Assembly (NCBI RefSeq): GCF_052156635.1
Contig: NZ_JBQKUO010000003.1
Location: 62,001 to 126,000, forward strand
DNA length: 64,000 bases
Source of the DNA: Nitrospina sp052156635
GTDB taxonomy: Bacteria; Nitrospinota; Nitrospinia; Nitrospinales; Nitrospinaceae
Reading direction: 5' to 3'
In this document: piece by piece, positions 24,303 to 31,836 of the stretch
Layout: each line of letters starts with the position of its first letter
Numbering within the stretch: position 1 is the stretch's first letter
Translations under genes and position numbers: made by a program
Notes under the pieces: model-generated
What the model was told of the DNA's origin: nothing
Database searches by the model: none
Seen by the model: only the letters and a program-made list of their open reading frames with translations

Positions 24303-24803
24303 ATGGATTTCAGCGTAACCAGAGTATCCCGTGCGTTCCAGGTTTACCAGAGCCAGACCCGCATTGCGGATCTGAACAAGCAGAGCAACCTGAGAACCGT
24401 GCAGGGACAGGCCGACCGCGTCAGCCTGTCCACGGAAGCTCTGCGCCTGTTCGAGCAGAACCAGGTGCGCGCGTCGAACCCGTCCGAATCCACGTTCGAA
24501 TCCAGGCAGGCCGCACAGCAAAACACCACCCCTTCCGCAAGCCAGGCGGCTTCGACGACCTCCGCCCAGGCCGCATCCACGCCCACGGCTCAGGCGGCTT
24601 CCGCTGCCGGCCCACAGGCGGCGATACCGATCACCCCGCCCGCGACTTCACGGCCGCAGACGGCTTCGGTCCGTGGTGGAGAACCCCCGAAAGAGAACCC
24701 GTCCGATGAAGAACTCCTCGACTTCCTGAACATCGCCAATTCTCAGGAGGAAGAAGAATTGGAGATTCCGTTTTCTTTCCGCCGGGGCAGCCGACTGGGC
24801 TGA
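24303..24803 (+). CDS. Flagellar-operon protein with FlgM-like motif and Ala/Ser/Gln-rich middle
   Basis: The 166-residue protein begins with a helical stretch and then GQADRVSLSTEALRLFEQ. The DRVSLSTEA motif is the kind seen near the N-terminus of FlgM and several hook/rod-associated proteins. The middle (75-125) is low complexity with repeats of AQAAS type. The end is acidic (DEELLDFLNIANSQEEEELE). The sigma-28-binding helices of FlgM are not evident. It follows the flgN-like gene by 19 bases with AAGGAG upstream. No function assigned; an anti-sigma or export substrate role is speculative. Confidence 0.65.
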   Translation: MDFSVTRVSRAFQVYQSQTRIADLNKQSNLRTVQGQADRVSLSTEALRLFEQNQVRASNPSESTFESRQAAQQNTTPSASQAASTTSAQAASTPTAQAASAAGPQAAIPITPPATSRPQTASVRGGEPPKENPSDEELLDFLNIANSQEEEELEIPFSFRRGSRLG

Positions 24804-24830
24804 TGCCCGGCACGTCGGCGGACCCGTTCC
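24797..24830 (+). repeat. Degenerate copy G of the stem-loop repeat
   Basis: GGGCTGATGCCCGGCACG followed by GGCGGACCCGTTCC. It matches the core of copies B-D with a deletion of about 10 bases. It overlaps the stop codon of the preceding flagellar gene. Confidence 0.5.
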
Positions 24831-24950
24831 CTGATCCAACACACTCACAGCCAAACTCCCTTCGCTGGATTTTCCCCACCGCATCGGGCATAATCGGGGC
24901 TCGCCGCTGACGCGCACCGAATTTTTCCGCCCATCATCCAACGAGGTTTC

Positions 24951-26438
24951 ATGATTTGCGTTCCCATCGTCGGTCCCAGCATGGACCGCGCGCTTGAAGA
25001 TATCGACGCCTGCAGGAAAGTCGCCGACTTCATCGAATTCCGTCTCGACCTGATCCCCGATCACGACCTGCCGCGCCTGATTGAGGCCGCGGGCGACACG
25101 CCGTACATCGTCACCAACCGCGCCAAGATGGACGGCGGCCAGTTTCCCGGCACCGAAGAAGAACGCGTCGCCGTCATCAAACAGGCCATCGAGCTGGGCG
25201 CGATGTACATCGACATCGAAACCTCCACGCCGCCGGAACTCCTGCGCTCGGTGCTGGAGAACAAGGGTAATTCCAAAGCCATCCTGTCGCACCACGATTT
25301 CACGCGCACCGACGACAAGGTCGATGCGCTCTACGAGTTGATGACGCAGATGCCCGCCGACGTGCTCAAGATCATCACCTACGCGCAGGACCTGAGCGAC
25401 AACCTGCGGCTTCTGCAACTGCTCAGCCGGGCGCGCCGCGACGAGGTGAACCTGATCGCGTTCTGCATGGGCGAGAAAGGCGAGGTCAGCCGCATCCTCT
25501 CTCCCATGTACGGCGGCTGGCTGACGTTCGGTTCCCTCGACCGCGGCAAGGAAAGCGCGCCGGGACAGATCCCTGCCACCACGCTGAAACACATTTACCG
25601 CGTCAACGACCTCAACCTGGACAGCAAGATCTTCGGCGTCATCGGCGACCCGGTGAACAAGAGCATGGGCTACCTCATCCACAACCGCGCCTTTTCGGAA
25701 CTGAACCTGCCGAACGTGTACGTGCCCTTCTGGGTGAAAAGCCTGACGCGCTTCTTCAACACCTACCAGGCGTACTTCACCGGGCTCAGCGTCACCATGC
25801 CGTTCAAGGAAGACATCATGAAGCACATGGACCGCGTCGACCCGCTGGCGAAGAAGATCGGCGCGGTCAACACGGTGGTGCGCGAGGACAACGACTGGGT
25901 GGGCTACAACACGGACGTCACCGGCGCGCTGTCGGCGCTCACTGCGGTGACGGAACTCAAAGGCAAGCAGGTGCTCATCATCGGCGCGGGCGGCACGGCG
26001 AAGGCCATCGGTCACGGCGTCACCGAACAGGGCGCGGCGCTCACCCTTACCTACAACCGCAATAAAGAGAAAGCCGAGGCGCTGGCGCAGGAGCTGAACG
26101 CAAATCTCATCAGCATCCGCGACATCGATTCGCACACAGCCGACATCGTCATCAACTGCTCGCCCGCCGGCATGACGCCCAACACCAAGGACACGCCCTT
26201 CCCGGCGCGCCTGCTCAAGCCCGGCATGGTGGTGTTCGATTCGGTGTACAACCCGATGGAGACACGCCTCATCAGGGAAGCCAGGGAAAAGGGATGCACG
26301 GTGATTCCGGGCATCGAGTTGTTCGTCAACCAGGCCATCGAGCAGTTGAAATTGTGGACGGGACAAACGCCGCCGCGCGATCCCCTGCATGAAGTTGTGG
26401 AAACCCGCCTGCGCGAGCTGGCGGCAAAAGGCGTTTGA
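24951..26438 (+). CDS. aroDE: Fused 3-dehydroquinate dehydratase (type I) / shikimate dehydrogenase
   Basis: The 495-residue protein joins two successive shikimate-pathway enzymes. Residues 1-210 are type I dehydroquinase, with EFRLDL near 29-34, the catalytic His115 in ILSHHDFTRT and the Schiff-base Lys140 in ADVLKIITYA. Residues 221-495 are AroE: KIFGVIGDPVNKSMGYLIHN (shikimate site), GLSVTMPFKE, GAVNTV and the NADP loop IIGAGGTAKAIGHG. The arrangement resembles plant and chlamydial fusions. It stands alone between the flagellar locus and the GCS2 gene, with no other aro gene nearby. Confidence 0.95.
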   Translation: MICVPIVGPSMDRALEDIDACRKVADFIEFRLDLIPDHDLPRLIEAAGDTPYIVTNRAKMDGGQFPGTEEERVAVIKQAIELGAMYIDIETSTPPELLRSVLENKGNSKAILSHHDFTRTDDKVDALYELMTQMPADVLKIITYAQDLSDNLRLLQLLSRARRDEVNLIAFCMGEKGEVSRILSPMYGGWLTFGSLDRGKESAPGQIPATTLKHIYRVNDLNLDSKIFGVIGDPVNKSMGYLIHNRAFSELNLPNVYVPFWVKSLTRFFNTYQAYFTGLSVTMPFKEDIMKHMDRVDPLAKKIGAVNTVVREDNDWVGYNTDVTGALSALTAVTELKGKQVLIIGAGGTAKAIGHGVTEQGAALTLTYNRNKEKAEALAQELNANLISIRDIDSHTADIVINCSPAGMTPNTKDTPFPARLLKPGMVVFDSVYNPMETRLIREAREKGCTVIPGIELFVNQAIEQLKLWTGQTPPRDPLHEVVETRLRELAAKGV

Positions 26439-26461
26439 TTCGCCACCGGATGCGTTATACT
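26434..26461 (+). promoter_or_regulatory. Weak promoter candidate for the GCS2-deacylase operon
   Basis: TTTGAT (26434-26439), 16 bases, TATACT (26456-26461). The -35 overlaps the aroDE stop codon; the next ATG is 35 bases downstream. Confidence 0.35.
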
Positions 26462-26496
26462 TTCTAAAGTGAAGCCGTTTTCCGGAGGCGCCGCCC

Positions 26497-27933
26497 ATGG
26501 GCCTGGACATTCCGCATTCCCAGTTTTGCGACGCGGACTTTGAAGAGTTCAAACGACGCCTCCACCGGGAGACAGACCACCTCTCCGCCTGGTTCCGGGA
26601 CGGCGCGTTTGACAACCAGCCGGGGGCCTGCGGGTTCGAGCTGGAAGCGTGGCTGGTGAACTCGCAGTTCCAGCCTGCGCCGATGAACGACGTCATCCTG
26701 CCCACCATCAACCACGGCCTCGTGGTGCCGGAACTGGCCCGCTTCAATTTCGAAATCAACAGCACGCCGCAAACCCTGTCCCCGCACATGTTCCGCGACA
26801 TGGACACCGAACTCGCCGCCATCTGGGAGTTGTGCGAACACCGCGCGCGGGACCACGACTGCGGCGTGATGACCATCGGCATCCTGCCCACCATCACCGA
26901 CGACGCGCTGACCGTCGCCAACATGTCGGTAAACAGCCGCTACCAGGCGCTCAACGAACAGGTCCTGCGCCTGCGCAACGGACGCAGCCTCATTCTGGAA
27001 ATCGACGGCAACGACCGCCTGCGCGTGGAACACGATGACGTGATGCTGGAATCGGTGACGACGTCCCTGCAGATCCACATCCAGTGCCCGCCCAAAAACG
27101 CGGCCAGGCATTACAACCTGTCACAGATACTGGCGGCGCCGATGGCGGCCGTCACGGCCAACTCGCCGTACCTGTTCGGCAAGGATTTGTGGGACGAGAC
27201 GCGCATCCCGGCGTTCGAGCAGTCGATCGCCGTCGCCAGTTTCCGCGCGGCGGACGGACGCACCATCGGCCGTGCCACCTTCGGCACCGGTTACGCGCAA
27301 AGCTCCATCCTCGAACCCTTTCTCGAAAACCTGTACGCGTACCCCGTCCTGCTCCCCATCCACTTCGAGGACCGAGAGGAAGACCTGAGCCACCTGCGCC
27401 TGCACAACGGGACCATCTGGCGCTGGACGCGTCCGCTTGTCGGGGTGAACGCAGACGGCGTGCCGCACCTGCGCATCGAACACCGCGTGCCCGCCGCCGG
27501 ACCGAGTCGGCCGGACATCATCGCCCACGTCGCCTTCCTGCTTGGCCTCATGGTGTACTTCGTCAACGACGATGAAAAACTGGAAGACGGGATCCCGTTC
27601 ATGCAGGCGCGCGACAATTTTTACCGCGCCGCCAAAAACGGCCTGTGCTCGGAGATCAAGTGGGCGGGCAACCGCACCGTGCGCATGCAGGAGTTGATCC
27701 TGGAACACCTCGTGCCCGCCGCACGGAAAGGACTCGAACGCGCGGGGGTGGACAAGGCGGACATCGAGCATTACATTCACGGCATCATCGCCGAGCGGGT
27801 GCGGTCGGGGCAGAACGGCGCGCGCTGGCAAAGGGATTTCGTCGCCAAGTACGGAACCGACATGGCCGCGCTGACCGCCGCCTACTACCACAAACAACAC
27901 TCGCACCGGCCGGTGCACACGTGGAGCGTGTGA
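26497..27933 (+). CDS. Glutamate-cysteine ligase family 2 (GCS2)-like carboxylate-amine ligase
   Basis: The 478-residue protein has the GCS2/YbdK-type pattern: an acidic metal site at the start (CGFELEAWLVN), then ARFNFEINSTPQTLSP, TSLQIHIQCPP and a C-terminal domain with LRIEHRVPAAGPS and the R-rich end. Enzymes of this group use ATP to form an amide between a carboxylate (often glutamate) and an amine. Whether cysteine is the partner cannot be read from sequence; many bacterial relatives are not true gamma-GCS. It is followed after 2 bases by a zinc deacylase gene, suggesting a ligase/hydrolase pair on one metabolite or peptide. Confidence 0.82.
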   Translation: MGLDIPHSQFCDADFEEFKRRLHRETDHLSAWFRDGAFDNQPGACGFELEAWLVNSQFQPAPMNDVILPTINHGLVVPELARFNFEINSTPQTLSPHMFRDMDTELAAIWELCEHRARDHDCGVMTIGILPTITDDALTVANMSVNSRYQALNEQVLRLRNGRSLILEIDGNDRLRVEHDDVMLESVTTSLQIHIQCPPKNAARHYNLSQILAAPMAAVTANSPYLFGKDLWDETRIPAFEQSIAVASFRAADGRTIGRATFGTGYAQSSILEPFLENLYAYPVLLPIHFEDREEDLSHLRLHNGTIWRWTRPLVGVNADGVPHLRIEHRVPAAGPSRPDIIAHVAFLLGLMVYFVNDDEKLEDGIPFMQARDNFYRAAKNGLCSEIKWAGNRTVRMQELILEHLVPAARKGLERAGVDKADIEHYIHGIIAERVRSGQNGARWQRDFVAKYGTDMAALTAAYYHKQHSHRPVHTWSV

Positions 27934-27935
27934 CG

Positions 27936-28946
27936 ATGGACCTGCACCTGCTCGATGCCGTGCCGCCGGACCTGCTCACCACTCCCGTGGAAGGACTGGA
28001 TACCATCCTGCCGGGCCCGACGCTGCTGCGTCTTCCCGGCCGCACCGATCCGCCGCTGTTCATCTCGACGCTCCTGCACGGCGACGAGCCGACGGGATTC
28101 CAGGCCATGCAGAAACTGCTGGCGCATTACCTCGCCGCGCCGGAGGGACTGCCGCGCAGTGTGTGGCTGTTCCTCGGCAACGTACACGCGGCGAAGGGCA
28201 ACCTGCGTCATCTCGACCAGCAACCCGACTTCAACCGCATCTGGAACGGCGGCGACCGGCCGGAGCACCGCCTTGCGGCGCGCGTGGTGGCGATGGTGCG
28301 GGAGAATGGGCTGTTCGCGTGCATCGACATCCACAATACGTCGGGCAAGAACCCGCCCTACTCCGCCATCAACAAGCTCGACCCGGCGTGGGTGTTCCTC
28401 GGCAAACTGTTCAGCGACAAGCTGGTGTACTTCACCCGGCCCGACACGGTGCTGACCAAAGCCTTCGCGGAGATCTGCCCGGCGGTGACGGTGGAGTGCG
28501 GTCAGCCGGGCGACCCCAAAGGCCTTGAGCGCGTGCACGGCTTCGTCGATCAGTGCCTGAACCTCACCGCGATCGTGCCGACGGGGTACCGCACGGCGGA
28601 CGAGTCCGTGTTTCACAGCATCGGGCGCATCGAGTTTCCCGACGGGTGCACGGTGGGGTTCAATCACTCAGGGGGATCGGAGGACTTCGTGTTCGTGGAG
28701 GACCTGGACAGCCTGAACTTCAAGGAACTGCCGGAGAACACGCGCATCGGCTGGCGGCACGATGAAAGCAAGCGGCTGATTGTGTATGACGAGACGGGGA
28801 AGGAAGTGGGCGACGAGTTTTTCGTGTACAAGGGTAACGAGATACGACTGAAGCGGGCGGTGGTGCCCTCCATGCTGACCACCCGCCCCGACGCCGCCCT
28901 CGACGACTGCCTGGGCTACCTCATGCAGAGATATGTGCTGGAGTGA
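27936..28946 (+). CDS. Succinylglutamate desuccinylase/aspartoacylase-like zinc deacylase
   Basis: Starting at ATG 27936 the protein has 336 residues. The M14-like zinc ligands are visible: His48 and Glu51 in LLHGDEPTG, and His133 in CIDIHNTSGKN. The general acid region TVECGQPGDPKG follows. Such enzymes release an acyl or amino group from N-acyl amino acids or peptide amides. The gene sits 2 bases after the GCS2-like gene, so the two are one operon. Ligase plus amidohydrolase pairs occur in amidoligase gene neighbourhoods; the substrate here is unknown. Confidence 0.85.
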   Translation: MDLHLLDAVPPDLLTTPVEGLDTILPGPTLLRLPGRTDPPLFISTLLHGDEPTGFQAMQKLLAHYLAAPEGLPRSVWLFLGNVHAAKGNLRHLDQQPDFNRIWNGGDRPEHRLAARVVAMVRENGLFACIDIHNTSGKNPPYSAINKLDPAWVFLGKLFSDKLVYFTRPDTVLTKAFAEICPAVTVECGQPGDPKGLERVHGFVDQCLNLTAIVPTGYRTADESVFHSIGRIEFPDGCTVGFNHSGGSEDFVFVEDLDSLNFKELPENTRIGWRHDESKRLIVYDETGKEVGDEFFVYKGNEIRLKRAVVPSMLTTRPDAALDDCLGYLMQRYVLE

Positions 28947-28999
28947 GAGAATCTTGCAATGGAAGAGAATCTACCTGCATCTACTTATTGCTTGTTTTT

Positions 29000-30376
29000 T
29001 TAACGATTCGGAAGGGACATTCCTGTTATTTGGCGATAGGTTGCTACAGCAAATGAATCAGACATCCCGGCTATATAATCTGTTACCTTTATTAGAGCCT
29101 CATATGGAGATTTCTTTTTAAATTCTTCAAAATCTTTATTTCCTAATACAAACTCAGCAACCTTCCTACTTTTGGGAGATGCTTTTTTTCCTTTCAAAAT
29201 TAAATCAAATGCCGCAGGGACAAATAAGTTAAGTAGCTCTCCCAATACCTTGAATCCAGCCATTTCAATGGAAACAACCTTTCTCAATTTATAAACTTCT
29301 TTTTTGTTAAATTTATCTAATTTCTCCAAAACACTTTTTTCTTTTATTTCCTCTAATAATGGCTTGTCAAATTCCCCCTTTAAAATTGCAGACTCTTTTT
29401 CATCAAATTTAGTAACAACTTTTCCTATTAACGAATTTATGGCCTTAGCTCTCAAATACTCCACCTTCTCTTGATCTGAAACCGACTTTCTTTCCAAAAA
29501 GCTCCGCCCAATATCCTCATTTAAAAGCTTCGATAGGTGATCTCGCACCTCGCCAAAATTAACGTGCCTTAACAAAAAGGCATCTTCCAAATCCACAATT
29601 TGATAACAAATGTCGTCCGCTGCTTCGACCAAAAATGCCAAGGGGTGCCTAAACCAAACAGAATTTCTTTTCTTTGGCTTTAGTTTATTTTTATTTGCAA
29701 CTTTTAAAAAATTGCTTTTGTCTATTTGAAAAAAACCGTGCTTTTTAGAACTAGCACCACTTATTTTTGAGTTAGCTTTTTTAACAAATGACTCCCTAGG
29801 ATATTTTGAATACGCTCCTAAAGTTGCGTAAGTAAGTTGCAAGCCTCCACTTTGTTTTGGTCTTTGCAAACTTGTCAATATCCTAAAACCCTGCGCATTG
29901 CCCTCAAAGTTCAGAAAGTCTAACTTCTGCTCTTTTTCCAAATGTTTAAATTTACTTTCTCTTTTATCGTTTTCAGCACTAAACCAAGTCTGAATTGCTT
30001 CTTCACCCGAATGACCAAATGGTGGGTTGCCTATGTCATGGGCTAACGAAGCAGCCGCAACAATTGCTCCGATATCGTAGGGAGAAAGTAAATTTTCTCC
30101 AAAAATATTGGAATATTTTTTCTGAAGGCGAAAACCAACTTCAATTCCTAGCGAGCGACCAACAATCGAGGATTCTATACTATGCGTTAATCTTGTACGT
30201 GGATAATCGCTTTCAGATAATGGAAAAACTTGCGTTTTATCTTGAAGCCTTCTGAAAGCAGAAGAAAAAACTATCCGATCATAGTCCTTTTGCCACTCGG
30301 ATCTTTTTTGATCTGGGTTAGATTTCTTTTTTTCCTTACCCAATCTTTTATAAGATAGTAATGTTGACCAGTTCAT
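29000..30376 (-). CDS. dGTPase-type HD-domain dNTP triphosphohydrolase
   Basis: A 458-residue protein with the full dGTPase signature: YPRTRLTHSIESS (His65), the HD pair 113-114 in LAHDIGNPPFGHSGEEA, and the last metal aspartate at EAADDICYQIVDLED. Residues RIVFSSAFRRLQDKTQVF form the nucleotide-binding start of the family. It hydrolyses a dNTP (dGTP in the type enzyme) to the nucleoside and triphosphate. Codon use is AT-rich, unlike every neighbour, so recent transfer is likely. Family members, including stand-alone ones, defend against phage by depleting dNTPs; that role here is inference. It is separated from the next gene by a terminator. Confidence 0.92.
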   Translation of the reverse strand: MNWSTLLSYKRLGKEKKKSNPDQKRSEWQKDYDRIVFSSAFRRLQDKTQVFPLSESDYPRTRLTHSIESSIVGRSLGIEVGFRLQKKYSNIFGENLLSPYDIGAIVAAASLAHDIGNPPFGHSGEEAIQTWFSAENDKRESKFKHLEKEQKLDFLNFEGNAQGFRILTSLQRPKQSGGLQLTYATLGAYSKYPRESFVKKANSKISGASSKKHGFFQIDKSNFLKVANKNKLKPKKRNSVWFRHPLAFLVEAADDICYQIVDLEDAFLLRHVNFGEVRDHLSKLLNEDIGRSFLERKSVSDQEKVEYLRAKAINSLIGKVVTKFDEKESAILKGEFDKPLLEEIKEKSVLEKLDKFNKKEVYKLRKVVSIEMAGFKVLGELLNLFVPAAFDLILKGKKASPKSRKVAEFVLGNKDFEEFKKKSPYEALIKVTDYIAGMSDSFAVATYRQITGMSLPNR

Positions 30377-30455
30377 TTATTTTGCTCATAAGAGAAACGA
30401 TAATTTGTCTTATTTTTGCACAATGCCATTTAAAAGAAAATTCAAAGGAAAAATA

Positions 30456-30494
30456 AAAAAATGGACTTAGCCCTTTTAGGCTAAATCCATTTTT
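30456..30494 (-). terminator. Intrinsic terminator of the small-protein gene
   Basis: AAAATGGA-C-TTAGCC pairs with GGCTAA-A-TCCATTTT around a TTTT-type loop. On the reverse strand it is followed by TTTTTTATTTTT. It lies 46 bases after the stop of the gene at 30540 and insulates the dGTPase gene. Confidence 0.8.
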
Positions 30495-30539
30495 AAAATC
30501 AAAGGTGATCTAACTATATAGTTTATCTTCGCAATATCT

Positions 30540-30785
30540 TTATCCCCGCTTCCATTCCTTGAACTGGAGCCAGGCCTGGTCGAAGACGGCTGGGTCGTAG
30601 TGTTTTTTGGTGAGGGGCTGGTCGCCTTCCGGCGAGCGGGCGACGACGATCTGCTTGTCGCGCACGTTGCTGTTCTCCATGTAAATGGCGACGCCGTCGG
30701 CCATCACCGCGCCTGTGCCGCGCAACAGTTCCTCGCGCACTTCCTTCGGGTTGTCGATCACTTTCATTCCGTCTTTGTTGATCAT
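30540..30785 (-). CDS. Small protein of unknown function
   Basis: The 81-residue protein from ATG 30785 has GGAG just upstream; the frame also extends to 30812. The sequence looks like a compact soluble protein with a beta core (GTGAVMADGVAIYMENSN, then KQIVVARSP) and an aromatic C-terminal helix (AVFDQAWLQFKEWKRG). No signal peptide or family is recognised. It ends with its own terminator. The coding DNA has the GC content of the chromosome, so it lies outside the AT-rich insert. Confidence 0.7.
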   Translation of the reverse strand: MINKDGMKVIDNPKEVREELLRGTGAVMADGVAIYMENSNVRDKQIVVARSPEGDQPLTKKHYDPAVFDQAWLQFKEWKRG

Positions 30786-30876
30786 CGTCTCCTGCCTTGT
30801 TGATTGAACCACCCTGTCATTTAAAAAAGCTTCGCTGCCGCTCCGCGTGAACCAACTGGAGGAAAAGGCCCCCCAG

Positions 30877-30942
30877 CCCCACTGCGTGGGGAGGAAGCCG
30901 GGTACTGCTCTCCCAGCGAACGATGGTCTGAGGGCCCAATTT
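30877..30942 (+). repeat. Stem-loop repeat, copy E
   Basis: Stem CCCCAC / loop TGC / GTGGGG (30877-30891), then GGAAGCCGGGTACTGC, AGCGAACGATGG and GAGGGCCC. It most resembles copy A. No forward-strand gene ends just upstream. Confidence 0.75.
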
Positions 30943-31095
30943 CAAATACAATCTGTTTCCTCCGGGTGTGACCCGGCTTCGGAGAAGGGGGGGCCTAAAA
31001 CCCCCCTCACGCCCGACACTCTGTGAGTGCCTCCACGGGTGGAACACATGATAACGTTTGAAGCAATGGGATGAAATCGAAATGGTAGAGGATGC

Positions 31096-31162
31096 GGAAC
31101 CGGGCCCACGAACCCTCGTCTGCCAGAAAGGAACGACCCCGTTTCTTCTCCCTGCAAGGGAG
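31096..31162 (-). repeat. Stem-loop repeat, copy F, directly after the rhodanese stop codon
   Basis: On the reverse strand, the base after TAG (31163-31165) starts stem CTCCCT / loop TGC / AGGGAG, followed by AAGAAACGGGGT, then GACGAGGG and GGGCCCGGTTCC. The core is diverged, but order and spacing match copies A-D. Confidence 0.7.
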
Positions 31163-31513
31163 CTACATTTGAGAGCGGTAGCGGGGGATGGAGGGATCGG
31201 CGATCTGCGAGTAAGCATCGATGCCGCCGATGAGGTTGTACACGGTGTCGACACCGGATTCTTTCAGGATCTTCCCGGCGCGAAGGGACCGCTCGCCGAA
31301 GTGGCAATAGACCACGATCTCGTCCTCGAACGCCAGTTCCTGGAACCGGTCCACGAGCTGGTTGAGCGGAATGTGGATGGAATTTGGCAGCGCGGAGAGG
31401 GAATGTTCCCAGTCTTCCCGCACGTCCAGCAGACACTCGATTTCACCCTTGTCCAGCCGCTTCTTCAACTCCGAAGGCGACATGGGCAAGATCTCCAGCG
31501 ACTCGGCATCCAT
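31163..31513 (-). CDS. Single-domain rhodanese-like protein
   Basis: The 116-residue protein is one rhodanese domain. The active-site loop is CHFGERS (Cys70 to Ser76); CLLDVREDWEHSLSALPNSIHIPL is the conserved CH2A-type segment (split at residues 27-50). Rhodaneses move sulfane sulfur via a cysteine persulfide. There is no signal peptide, so it is cytoplasmic. It is a lone gene. Its stop codon is followed at once by the stem-loop repeat copy F. Confidence 0.93.
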   Translation of the reverse strand: MDAESLEILPMSPSELKKRLDKGEIECLLDVREDWEHSLSALPNSIHIPLNQLVDRFQELAFEDEIVVYCHFGERSLRAGKILKESGVDTVYNLIGGIDAYSQIADPSIPRYRSQM

Positions 31514-31836
31514 ACTTTAGTGCCCCCCTGAAAAGAATTCCACCCGCAATGTTCCAAGCGAGCGGTCATAACAACCTTGACCCTTATATAATCTAGCATT
31601 ACCCAAAAGGGTAGGTCACGACTTTTTGCTAATTTTAATGACAACTATTCACAATTTGAATATACTGCGCATCCTAAATATGTGGGTGGGCACCTTTTTT
31701 AGGTTGTGTGCCAAAACGATCTTTTCTTGTCAGCCAAAACTGAAATTAAAGTTGAAGGCAGGAAGTGAGGCACTCTGTGTCTTCCAAGGTTGGCCACCCC
31801 TCCCGGTCTCCTTGGCCTGCCTTCTTTCTTTTTCCC
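31514..31836. other. Intergenic region with no supported gene
   Basis: Contains the upstream region of the rhodanese gene (AT-rich, with TTATATAA near 31584-31591 and an ACCC-AAAA-GGGT palindrome just beyond) and a region downstream of the transporter gene. A 75-residue forward frame (31626-31853) has no ribosome site and low-complexity content, so I do not call it. Confidence 0.5.

Larger units (their letters stand above)
28947..30535. other. AT-rich inserted segment
   Basis: Base composition drops abruptly after the deacylase stop and recovers before the gene at 30540. One line counted by hand (29341-29400) has 19 G+C in 60. Neighbouring genes are visibly GC-rich. The segment holds one reverse-strand gene, a dGTPase-type HD protein. 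No integrase, terminal repeats or target duplication were seen. Confidence 0.8.
30786..31162. other. Non-coding region with two facing stem-loop repeats
   Basis: Nearly 380 bases with no supported gene. Copy E (forward) and copy F (reverse) of the repeat family face each other; between them are a CCGGGT/GTG/ACCCGG hairpin (30962-30976) and a G7/C6 inverted run near 30987-31007. Confidence 0.7.

Noticed and set aside
28933..29121. 62-residue forward frame in the AT-rich insert
   Set aside because: It overlaps the end of the deacylase gene and the 3-prime end of the dGTPase gene on the other strand and has no ribosome site.
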